Below are positions 46,661-57,874 of a stretch of 64,000 bases of DNA, one piece after another (position 1 is the first letter of the stretch; every line of letters begins with the position of its first letter). The translations under genes were made by a program, and so were the position numbers. The stretch spans positions 111,296,302 through 111,360,301 of the forward strand of contig CM056380.1 of assembly GCA_029718625.1 (NCBI GenBank), written 5' to 3'. This DNA is from Synaphobranchus kaupii. Its lineage: Eukaryota; Chordata; Actinopteri; Anguilliformes; Synaphobranchidae. The notes below the pieces were generated by a model, which ran no database searches, was not told the DNA's origin, and saw nothing but the letters and a program-made list of their open reading frames with translations.

Positions 46661-47986
46661 ACCCAGCAACATCAAAAGACTCTTGATATCTTATTTTCAG
46701 GTACTCTTACAAGCGATACTATAACCTCTCTGCATTTGAATGGATCTCTATGGGAATTGGGGGCTGGGACTACATTAAGCTGTAAATTACACAGGAATAG
46801 TATGGAACACATGGTTAGCTAAATGTGTGTAAGTCATCAAGGGGTTGAGGTATCAAATTAGCCTCAAACCATCAATCTGCTGCCAGATATGCAGTAGATA
46901 TGGATGGGTCATTTTAAGGGTTGTTTCTCCTGACTTATTTTCCTATTGAACTCTATTGAAAAATACGTCAGGAGAAACACATGCAATGTGCTGGAGTACA
47001 AAACAACAAAAATTGTGTCACTGTCCAAATACTTATGGACCTGACTGTATGTGGAGCACTATGTGCGTATATTAAGTTAAATAAACTGAAGAAAACAACA
47101 TGAAATATATGTTTAGATATTTAATACCCAACATGAGTTTTGAGATATGTGCATAAGTTAGAGAACCTCATTCATATCCTGGAACGTACTTTGACTTGCA
47201 TCTAAAAGTAAAAGGGCTTAAAACTTGGCTCTGATACTACCTCAGAGAATAACATACAAGGCCATGGCATTTAAAGATGTTGCACGGTTCTGAATGTCAC
47301 TGTAAATAGCAGTCATATTACTGCCATGAGTCAGAAGAAATGAATAAGAGGTGACGAGACAAGGCATTTGCAAAACAAGTCTTCCATTGATACGCAGGTC
47401 AACCCCTCCTGTGTGGTTACATTTCTGTGCTACACATTCAGCATAATTTTCCATATTCTTGAATCGTTCAGCATTGAATAAGGCCTTGTAATTTATGCAA
47501 ACTTACTACTGTATGAAATAAACATAATTTCCCAGTTGATGCATTGTAAATTGTTCATGTGGAAATCATGATTACTTTTGAGTTTGTATGCAGTCAGGTC
47601 AGGTGGGACATACGATATAGAAAATGGGGAACAAAACTTGTTATTTTACTGTAATTCTCTTACTGTAGGGGTTATGCATAAAGTATTTTCATTCTATTAC
47701 TTATAAATGATACACTAAATAAAACTTAAATCAGCAGTGAGTGAGGGATACTCTAACTCTTTAGAGATGGGGATATTATGATTTGCTATATTGTGCTGAT
47801 GTAGCTCAGATAGGCTCCATGAGTTAGCACATGAAAGTCTAGACTAGTTAGACTACTAAAGGATATGAAGCCATGTCTGAGAGAATTCTGGGACTTTTCT
47901 AGTCGCGTAAAAAGGAAGTGAAATGCCACACAATTATCATTCTGCTTGGTAGTAACCCCCCCCCCCCCCATGTATTTTATTGTTTA
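46661..47986. other. Promoter-distal spacer of unit 4
   Basis: This holds the right part of the Tc1-type MITE (to about 47049) and then the shared spacer before the comtd1 tail. No gene is seen. Confidence 0.5.
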
Positions 47987-48112
47987 TCAGCGTTTGAAGG
48001 CCAGCGTAAGGCCGTCCCCCACAGTGAGCATGCTCAGATTGATCCTGTCGTCTTTGTGCAGTTCCTTGTTCAGCCTGTCGATGGTCTGTGAGGACAGGTC
48101 TCCCTCTGCAGG
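47987..48112 (-). pseudogene. comtd1 last-exon fragment
   Basis: The stop is at 47989-47987 and the tail [16 protein letters not shown] is preserved, reading back through [10 protein letters not shown] to about 48112. It lacks the 2-bp deletion seen at 30838 and 33711 and resembles the 21535 fragment most. Confidence 0.86.
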
Positions 48113-49314
48113 CCTTTATTTTCACACACATGCAGGTACAACTGCTGCAGACATACCTGCAACTAGTCATCCTGTCCTAGATTTCATTGAGCCAGCACTA
48201 TTGACCTCAAGGTGGATGAGAATCATGCTTTTTGGAAGCATTGTATCATGTTAAATATTAATAGTGTTATTAATTAAGTCATTTTCTGCATCTTGTAAGT
48301 GTAAAAGTGCACTGGGTTGTAAGATATTGGTGATGACCTAGTTTGTTTTAAAATGTCAAGCTTTCTGAGATCAATTTATTTCCAATAGACCAAGAAAGCA
48401 AAGAGAATGAGTAAATTATATTACTACAGTGAATGACTACATGCTGATATTTAAGTTTCGAAGCACCACTTGAATCACAAAAAAAATGCATATTACTACT
48501 TACCAGTGGAGCAATAATGACTGACGTGAAGGTCACTGCTTTCACATACTCAACTTCTCTAAGGCATAAAGGAAATGGAGGCTACAGTTTGCTCATACAA
48601 CCGTGTCCAACTGTGCTTGTGAAGAAATAAACATTTGAATGTTATCGTGAGTTAACAGTTGGCGATTAAATAAAGGCCTGAGTGTTTTGGCATTTTTTTA
48701 TGACTAAAGGATATTTCAATACTAAATCTGCCAACATATTTTTCTTGGTTTTCCACAAAGGTGGTTGGTCATAAATTCAAAAGAAATGTGCTTTTATAGA
48801 AAAGCATATTTTTACATACATAAATTGACCCCAAGAACAAGTGTGCGCAATTTTGTAATCCTACTAGGCCAAGTTACAAAATATAAGCAAAGCCAACTGA
48901 CTGTAAGCCTGTGGGTAGGTTGCATTAGCTTGCAGTGCCTGTGGGATGGCAGGGTATTTGGATGCAAAAAGGCAGACACAAGGATTCACCCTTAAATGTA
49001 CTTTAATCCTTGGACAATATACAGACTGGATGTTTCACATCCACACACAGTACTTCAAGTTATTGCTCACAACTGACTTTAAGGGTAGCAATTACATAAA
49101 ATGAAAGATCCATTCCTGCTCCTGCTCACTTTCACTCAAGCCACAATTACAGAGGCCCAAGTACATACAATGCTTACAACATCTCCAACAGTATTCTTGC
49201 TATTCAGTGCAATAAGCGGAGTACATTAATGTAACATGTCATGTGATTTTTCTTGTCTGTATGGTTAATGAACACCTTGAGGTAAAGCAAATTGCAAAAT
49301 GATAGACAGACCTT
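48113..49314. other. Unit flank between comtd1 tail and IFIT-5
   Basis: It matches 21656-22200 and 42351-43284. No gene is seen. Confidence 0.5.
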
Positions 49315-50653
49315 CTAATGAGTGGCGCCAGTAGTTAGCTGGACAGAAAGGAATTTTTCAATTTCAGTACGCATGGAAGTCTCCGCCGATTCTGTGATTT
49401 GGAGCAGCCTCGTCCGACACTTTTCCCAGTCTGTCGATATGTTCTGCAGCTTCATCCCTTCCATGTAGTGGGTCACAGCGGTTCTCATGGAGTCCATGTG
49501 GTACTTCTGGAAGTCTCCGTACATGCGATGCAGAGCCTGTCGGTCGGCGGGCTTCAGGTCGTAACGAGCAAACATTTCCTGGAACATGCCCTCTGCCGTT
49601 TCCACGTCCTTAACCTCGGCGTACCTCATCGCCAACTCCAGTTGGGGGTAAAAGTAGGAGGGGTTGAGACGAACTTCCTCCTCCTTGTGAGGAATGGAGC
49701 GAAGGATCAGCTCTTGGTCATCCGGGAGTCCGTTCCCTCTAATGGCTTTCCAGCGGTAGTTGTTGGATATCTCGTGGTGTAGCCGGGCGGAATCTGGGAC
49801 TATCTTCAGCATCTTCTCAAGCGCATGCAACGCCATGTCGTAGTTCTGCACTTTCCTCAGAAACCTTCCCACCCTTAGAACTACGCAGAAGTTGTTTGGT
49901 GACACTTCTAGAGCTTTCTTTATGTAATTCCCTGCCTCCAATGTTTTCCCGTTGTTTTGGAACACACGGGCCAGGTAAACCATGATCATGCCGTTGTCTG
50001 GGTCGAGCTCCAGGGCTTTTTTGAGCTGCTTCACACTCCGTGACGTGCTCAACGGGATCTTCTCTCCATTTTTGATCCTCCAGCCGTCCCATCGGAAGAG
50101 GGAGAAGGCGCAGCCCGTGTTCCATTCCTTATCATTGGGTTCCGTCTGCAGGGCCTCTTTGAAGCAGTCTTTGGCGTCCTGATAGTGATTTTTGGAGAAA
50201 TTCAGGAAGGACCAGGCCTTCTCCCCGAGAACCTCGCGATGGAGGGCCGCCGGTGGCAGCGTTGGGAACCTCTCGTTGATCTCCTCGAGCCTCCACAGGT
50301 ACGTCTCGGCTTCACGGTCGTCGCCCATGAGGTGGTGCACCCAAGCCAAGTTTCCGTACGTCACGATGCAGCTCTTTGCATTGTCCGCGTTTTCCTCCAC
50401 AGCGTTGCCCAGGTAGCCCAGGGCCTCTTGATTACAGCCCTGCAGGTGTTTGACATAAGCAAGGTGGTTATAGATTCTGCCCTTCAGATTGATCTCCTGT
50501 GGTAGAGAGTCCTCTGGTAGGGATACAACGTCGCGGAATTTGGCCTCCAGGAAGTTGAGATTCACGTCCTGTGCAGTCAAGCCCCAGGTGAAGTGGCATT
50601 CCAGCTTCTCCAGGTCATTTCTCAGATTCTCATTTTCTTCACCACTTCCAGCA
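49315..50653 (-). CDS. ifit: IFIT-5: interferon-induced TPR protein, main coding exon
   Basis: The acceptor is at 50654 and exon 1 is at 51947-51951. The predicted protein is 447 aa. It is nearly identical to IFIT-3 through most of its length (both have NFCVVLRVG and LPDDQELILRSIPHKEEEVR). The C-terminus is new: a small deletion after EIEKFLS replaces the usual SSF end with VQLTTGATH. Small changes such as DCFKEALQTEPNDKEWNTGC in the third TPR also set it apart. No disabling mutation is seen. Confidence 0.92.
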
Positions 50654-50901
50654 CTAGAAGGCGAGGAACTGATTAGCGAGACTCATATTTAATACAATAC
50701 CTGTGTCATTACTTCACCAATTAGGATCTCCCACTACTGGGACATGTGTGAAGTACATGTCTAAATGGAATACATCACTAATCCAGTCGCTATTGTGATG
50801 CGATCATACAATTAAGCTACATTTTACTCAACAGAGGATTTATAATTAATAAATTAATTGCATAATACATTTAGCCAAGAAAATACTTCTTCCAGTTTTA
50901 A

Positions 50902-51168
50902 CCCTAGAATGCACAATATATTGAATACCCCTAGAACGCACGACATGGGTCCAAATGGACCCGTATTCATTTCCTATGGAATTTTATGCATAGCTGAGGG
51001 TCTTGTTGTTAACAAACATAATGTTACTGTTTAGAGCTTGAAAAGCTGTGAGTTACTGTATGTACTGTGTGTATGACATGTGCTGAAAAGTAACAACAGA
51101 ACATAATTCAAGCATTCTTGTGTGTCCAAATCATTTATAATTGTTTTAACAAAATACCTATAGCATAG

Positions 51169-51210
<42 letters not shown>

Positions 51211-51765
51211 GCTTGAGATGCACAATCTAGTAACAAATGTGAAAAAGTACTTTTAATGATCAAAACAAGAAATTTTTATGAATTCCTGTATCATTACATA
51301 ATGAAAATAATCTCAGAGATATAGCCATGAACCACTCAGGCTCAGCCATACATCAAATAACATTGTAAATGAATACGGGTCCTTTATGACCCGTGTTGTC
51401 AAATTTGGGGTAGTAATACAAATATGATTTTTATTCAAAACCTAAGAAAGGAAAAATAAATATGATCAGAAACAAGATAATTAATGAATACTTTGAATAT
51501 GAAATGAATAGGCAAATTAATTAAAAAGAGGTAACAAAGACGACCCTCAGCTGTGCATCAAATTCCATAGGAAATGAATACGGGTCCATTTGGACCCATG
51601 TTCTGCATTTTAGGGGTAATCATACAAAAACACTTTTTATTCTAAATGTAAAAACTTAAAAATTTAAATAATGGTATTTGAGCATAAAAAACAAATAAAT
51701 TGAGGATGCCCTAGAATCCTGAATGATAAAAAATACAACAAAAAACAAAACTCACCTTTCTAGGG
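50902..51765. mobile_element. TTAA piggyBac-like element in IFIT-5 intron (no LTR)
   Basis: TTAA lies at 50898-50901 and 51766-51769. It is 864 bp and has the same eroded right end as the IFIT-3 copy. Confidence 0.78.
51169..51208. repeat. (AC)n microsatellite
   Basis: Perfect AC repeats at the same place as 27726-27765. Confidence 0.9.
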
Positions 51766-51946
51766 TTAATTCACATTTAAAGGCAAACTTTGTTTTTTTC
51801 TGTTTAGACACACTTCACCAATTTAAATGCTGGAGTGTGGCCATTTGTGCCATAAAAAAACATTTAATTGATTTACTGTGCATTACTTCTGTTTAATGTC
51901 ATCTACCACAGTGATGTTAAAAGAAAGAAATAAGAAAGGGACATAC

Positions 51947-52113
51947 CTCATATTTGCAGACAAGAGTCCGACACTGTTACACTGCAGTATTTAATACCCT
52001 CAGAATAGCATGTAACCAGGAGTAGGCTGAATACAAACATTGGGTTGAGCTTAAACTTATATAAGGGTGGCTTGACTCCCTGCCAAAGGTGTGTTACCTT
52101 AAGTTTCGTCTTC
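51947..52113 (-). promoter_or_regulatory. ifit: IFIT-5 exon 1 (ATG-AG) and ISRE-like promoter
   Basis: ATGAG is at 51951-51947 with donor GTATGT, and AGTTTCGTCTTC is at 52102-52113. This is the GAAGAC variant of the ISRE, as in IFIT-3. Confidence 0.78.
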
Positions 52114-53337
52114 CAGAAAATGCACTGAAACCAAACAAGAGGAACTGGTTCCTGATGTGTGTGACCCAGCAACGTCAAAAGACTCTTGATATTTTATTTT
52201 CAGGTACTCTTACAAGCGATACTATCTAACCTCTCTGCATTTGAATGGATCTCTATGGGAATTGGGGGCTGGAACTAGATTAAGCTGTCAATTACACAGG
52301 AATAGTATGGAACACATGGTTAGCTAAATGTGTGTAAGTCATCAAGGGGTTGAGGTATCAAATTAGCCTCAAACCATCACTCTGCTGCCAGATATGCAGT
52401 AGATATGGATTGGTCATTTTAAGGGTTGTTTCTCCTGACTTATTTTCCTATTGAACTCTATGGAAAAATGTGCCAGAATGCAATGTGCTGGAGTACAGAG
52501 CCAAAATAACAAAAATTGTGTCACTGTCCAAATACTTATGGACCTGACTGTATGTGGAGCACTATGTGCGTATATTAAGTTATATAAACTGAAGAAAATA
52601 AAATTGAAACAACATGAAATATATGTTTAGATATTTAATACCCAACATAAGTTTTGTGATATGTGTAGGATATCTAATATTTAGATATATATAAGTAAAG
52701 TACCCCCCCCCCCCCCACTTCTCTCTATCTCTGTCGCTCTCTGTCTCTCTCTCACTCACTTACCCCCACCAACATCAAAGATAAGCCAGTCTTTGTCATA
52801 AATGACATAATATTCTTGAATCGTTCAGCATTGAATAAGGCCTGGTAATTTATGAAAAACATACAACTGTATGAAATAAACATAATTTCATTCATAATTC
52901 CAGTTGATGCATTGTAAATTATTCATGTGCAAATCATGATTACTTTTCAGTTCGTATGCAGTCAGGTAAGGTGGGACATACGATATAGAAAATGTGGGAA
53001 AACTCGTTATTTTACTGTAATTCTCTTACTGTAATGGTTATTCATGAAGTATTTTAATTCTATTATTTATTAATGATACACTAAATAAAACTTAAATCAG
53101 CAGTGAGTGAGGGATACTCTAACTCTTTAGAGATGAGGGATATTATGATTTGTTATATTGTGCTGATGTAGCTCAGATCGGCTACACGAGTTAGCACATG
53201 AAAGTCTACTAAAGAATATGAAGCCATGTCTGAGAGAATTCTGGGACATTTCTAGTCATGTAAAAAGGGAGTGAAATGCCACACAATTATCATTCTGCTT
53301 GGTAGTAACCCCCCCCCCATGTATTTTATTATGTTTA
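52114..53337. other. Promoter-distal spacer of unit 5
   Basis: Right MITE arm, a poly-C run (about 52702-52716), a CT-rich tract, then the shared spacer. It lacks the about 690-bp insert of unit 3 and has a further deletion near 52808. No gene is seen. Confidence 0.5.
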
Positions 53338-53453
53338 TCAGCGTTTGAAGGCCAGCGTAAGGCCGTCCCCCACAGTGAGCATGCTCAGATCGATCCTGTC
53401 GTCTTTGTAGTTTCTTGTTCAGCCTGTTGATGGTCTGTGAGGACAGGTCGTCC
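53338..53453 (-). pseudogene. comtd1 last-exon fragment
   Basis: The stop is at 53340-53338. It has the same 2-bp deletion and the same end point as the 30838 and 33711 fragments, so all three come from one already-broken copy. Confidence 0.86.
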
Positions 53454-53656
53454 ATGCTTTTTGGAAGCATTGTATCATGTTATATATTAATAGTGTTATT
53501 AATGAAGTCATTTTCTGCATCTTGTAAGTGTAAAAGTGCACTGGGTTGTAAGATATTGGTGATGACCTAGTTAGTTTTAAAATGTCAAGCTTTTTGAGAT
53601 CAATTTATTTCCAATAGACCAAGAAAGCAAGCAGAATGAGTAAATTATATTACTAC

Positions 53657-55185
53657 TGTCATGGTTTTTGACGCCTTTTTCCCCATGCGGTCGTTTTCCT
53701 CGGTCACCACGCGAGGGCGCTGCCCTTTAGTGGAAGTTTGCTGCGCCCGTCTTGATTGCGATGCTTCTGTCAGCATCCACACCTGTGCGTGGTTACCTGG
53801 GAGTTATTTAAGCCCAGGTTTCCGTCGTTCTGGGCTTCAATATTATTGTGTATTATTTTGCGTTATTTGCACTGTTGGGTGTGTGGTATTATTTTGCCCT
53901 CTGTTTGCCTTAGCCAGTATGGTTATGTTTAGGTATTTTAGGAAACCATTTTTGCTCCCTTTTGTTTGATTGGAGTTTTGCGGGACTTGCGTTGAGCTTT
54001 AAGGTTAAATTCCTTTTTTTTTTTATGCTCGTTTCAGTCACCGCTTCCTGGTCCTTCCTTTTCCTCGTTACCTTTCCCCTTATTGAGATGCAAGGCTTAA
54101 TCATACTGAGATGTAGGGCTTTATCTATACTGTGAGTCAGGGCGTTTATTCGTTTTTTGTGCCATTATGCTACTCGCCTGTTCTTACGCTTTTCGTTACC
54201 GAGGCAGGGCGTTTATTATTTCTGGCTCTTTAGTTCCATCGCTCGTAGAAGTATAGGGCAGTAGTTCTTTTCTATTTCGCCTTGTTTGGTTTTCTTACTG
54301 CGAAACCAGGCGTTTGTGCTTCTACTCATTTGCGTGTGACAGTGAGCCGGTTAGTAGCTTCTGCAAGTTTGTTCCCTGTTTTGTCTCCTTCTCGTGGACT
54401 ACTTTTCCCCTTTGTGGTGAGTCAGGGCTTTTCATTATATTGAGAGGCAGGGCATTTATTTTCTACTAGGCGTGCGTTAGTCTTTTGCTAGTAAAGGTAT
54501 GGGACGGCGGTTAACTTCTACTCACCTGTAAAATGTTTCTCTCTCCTGGGAGATCGGGCATTTATCCCTTTGTTTTTTGCATGTGATTGCGAGCCTATGA
54601 AAGTAGCCATGGAACGTTAGATCTCAGTTCCTTTCGCCTTCTCGTTATCTTCCCCTTTATTGAGAGGCAGGGCGTTTATTTTCTACTCGGCTTGCGTTAG
54701 TCATTGAGCTGGTAAATATCCGGAACTGCTGTTCTGGTCGCCATTAGGTACATGTCTTCCTATAGGGAGACTGGGCGATTTTGTTGACATGTGTGCGTGT
54801 GACTGCGAGTCTATGAAAGTAGCCTTGGAACGTTAGATATCTGTTCCTTTCGCTTTCTCGTTACCATTTCACTTTAGTATCTCGTTTCTTTACTGTTTTG
54901 TATACGTTTTGAGTATTCAGTGTTTTTTAGCTCGTTGTGTTTTCCGAGCCTCGAGATGTGTTGCTCTTTTGTAACATTCGCCCGGTTATACCGGTTGCTT
55001 TTGGTTACGCCCCATTTTTCCTAGTTCCCGTATTTCCCTCCAGTGAGAGTAGGAACTAGGCCATTTGCTTTAATCCTTATATTTCCCTATATATGGGGTC
55101 TCTCCGTCTTAGTGGCCTATTAAGATTAATGAATCCCCTTGCTGCGTTTGGTCCCTCCAACCTCACACGTCATGCCCCCATTACA
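53657..55185 (+). mobile_element. Complete solo LTR, 1,529 bp
   Basis: It starts TGTCATGG and ends CCCCATTACA, with a perfect 5-bp duplication ACTAC (53652-53656 and 55186-55190). Units 2 and IFIT-1 show the empty site TATTACTACAGTGAATG. A TATA-like TTATTTAAGCCC lies near 53804. The second half contains several degenerate repeats of a GAG-x-CAGGGCGTTTATT motif. No internal coding region is present. Confidence 0.87.
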
Positions 55186-56124
55186 ACTACAGTGAATGAC
55201 TACATGCTGATATTTAAGTTTTGAAGCTTCGCTTGAATCACAAAAAAAAATGCATATTACTACTTACCAGTGGGGCAATAATGACTGACGTGAAGGTCAC
55301 TGGTTTCAAATACTCAACTTCTCTAAGGCATAACGGAAATGGAGGCTACAGTTTGCTCACACAACCTTGTCCAACTGTGTTTGTGAAGAAATAAACACTT
55401 GAATGTTATTGTGAGTTAACAGTTGGCGATTAAATAAAGGCCTGAGTGTTTTGGCATTTTTTTATGACTAAAAGATATTTCAATACTAAATCTGCCAACA
55501 TATTTTTTCTTGGTTTTCCACCAAGGTGGTTGGTCATAAATTCAAAATAAATGTCCTTTTATAGAAAAGCATATTTTTACATACATAAATTGACCCCAAG
55601 AACAAGTGTGCGCAATTTTGTAATCCTACTAGGCCAAGTTGCAAAATATAAGCAAAGCCAACTGACTGTAAGCCTGTGGGTAGGTTGCATTAGCTTGCAG
55701 TGCCTGTGGGATGGCAGGGTATTTGGAAGCAAAAAGGTTGACACAAGGATTCACCCTTAAATGTACTTTAATCCTTGGACAATATACAGACTGGATGTTT
55801 TACATCCACACACAGTACTTCAAGTTATTGCTCATAACTGACTTTAAGGGTAGCAATTACATAAAATGAAAGATCCATTCCTGCTCCTGCTCACTTTCAC
55901 TCAAGCCACAATTACACGAGGCCCAAGTACATACAATGCAATCAACAGTATTCTTGCTATTCAGTGCAATAAGCGGAGTACATTAATGTAACATATCACG
56001 TGATTTTTCTTGTCTGTATGGTTAATGAACACCTTGAGGTAAAGCAAACTGCAAAATGATAGACACACCTTCTAATGCGTGGCGCCAATAACTAGCTACC
56101 TCTTCAATCATAAAAACTGTTGTG

Positions 56125-57442
56125 CTAGAAAGAAGAAAGGAATTCTTCAATTTCAAAATGCATGGCAGTCTCCGGCAATTCGATGATTTGGAGCAGCCTC
56201 TTCCGACACTTTTCCCAGTCTGTCGATATGTTCTGCAGCCTCATCCCTTTCATGTAGTGGGTCACAGCGGTTCTCATGGAGCCCATGTGGTACTTCTGGA
56301 AGTCTCCGTACATGCGATGCAGAGCCTGTCGGTCGGCGGGCTTCAGGTCGGGACGAGCGAACATTTCCTGGAACATGCGCTCTGCCCTTTCCACGTCCTT
56401 AACCTCGGCGTACCTCTTCGCCAAGTCCAGTTGGGGGTAAAAGTAGGAGGGGTTGAGACGAACTTCCTCCTTCTTGTGAGAAATGGAGCGAAGGATCAGC
56501 TCTCGTTCATCCTGGTGTCTTTTCGCTCTAATGGCTTTCCAGCGGTAGTTGTTGGATATCTCCTGGTGTACCCGGGCGGAATCTGGGACTATCTTCAGCA
56601 TCTTCTTAAGCGCATGCAACGCCATGTCGTAATTCTCCACTTTCCTCAGAAACTTTCCCACCCTTAGAACTACGCTGAGGTTGTTTGGTGACACTTCTAG
56701 AGCTTTCCTCATGTGATTCCATGCCTCCAACTTTTTCCTGTTGTATTGGAATACGAGGGCCAGGTAAACCATGATCACGCCGTTGTCTGGGTCGAGCTCC
56801 AGGGCTCTCTCCAGCTGCTTCACACTCCGCGACGTGCTCAACGGAATCTGCTCCCCACTCATGATTCTCCAGCCGTCCCATCGGAAGAGGGAGAAGGCGT
56901 AGCCCGTGTTCCATTCCTTATCGTCAGGTTCCCTCTGCAGGGCCTCGTAGAAGCACTCTTTGGCGTCCTGTTAGTGATTTTTGGAGAACTTCAGGAGGGA
57001 CCAGGCCTTCTCCCCGAAAACCTTGCAATGGAGGGCCGCCGGTGGGGGCGTTGGGAAGCTCTCGTTGATCTCCTCGAGCCTCCGCAGGTACGTCTCGGCT
57101 TCACGGTCGTCTCCCATGAGGTGGTGCACCCAAGCCAAGTTTCCGTACGTCACGATGCAGCTCTTTGCATTGTCCGCGTTTTCCTCCACAGCTTTGCCCA
57201 GGTAGCCCAGGGCCTCTTGATTACAGCCCTGCAGGTGTTTGACATAAGCAAGGTGGTTATAGGTTCTGCCCTTCAGATTGATCTCCTGTGGTAGGGCGTC
57301 CTCTGGTAGGGATACAACGTCGCGGAATTTGACCTCAAGGAAGTTGAGATTCACGTCCTGTGCAGTCAAGCCCCAGGTGAAGTGGCATTCCAGCTTCTCC
57401 AGTTCACTTCTCAGATTCTCATTTTCTTCACCACTTCCAGCA
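56125..57442 (-). pseudogene. ifit: IFIT-6: nonsense-mutated IFIT copy
   Basis: It is almost identical to IFIT-4, but codon 159 is TAA (56973-56971) where IFIT-4 has TAT (Tyr, in KFSKNHY). The frame is open on both sides: residues 27-158 before it, and to the TAG at 56125 after it. No exon 1 or ISRE lies upstream in the window, because homology to the other units stops at 58784. A protein of about 158 aa with only the first TPRs could be made if a promoter exists further right. I call it a recent pseudogene. A sequencing error at one base is the alternative. Confidence 0.85.
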
Positions 57443-57874
57443 CTAGAAGGCGAGAAACTGATTAGCGAGCCTCATATTTAATACAACTCCTGTGTCATTA
57501 CTTCACCAATTAGGATTTCCCACGTTTGACGTACGTACATGTATAAATGGAATACATCACTAATCCAATCACTATGGTGATGCGATCACACAATTAAGCT
57601 ATATTTTACTCAACAGAGGATTTATAATTAATTGCACAAGATGAAGAGAAACGGGAGTCCGCACTCAAATCACAATGAAAGTTATCAAAAAATAAACCTC
57701 TTGGCAACTTCAAACTTCTTCATACTCGTTTAGACTTTATTTGCGAACATTAAGATAAACAAACATTTTTCGGACTAAGCCGTTTTCAGTACTCTTGAGC
57801 GCAGGTTAATAATCATCAGTTTGTAATTAATTGCATAATACATTTAGCCAAGAAAATACCTCTTACAGTTTTAA

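Noticed and set aside
46415..46724. Frames running through the N bases
   Set aside because: They span the assembly gap, so the translation is meaningless.
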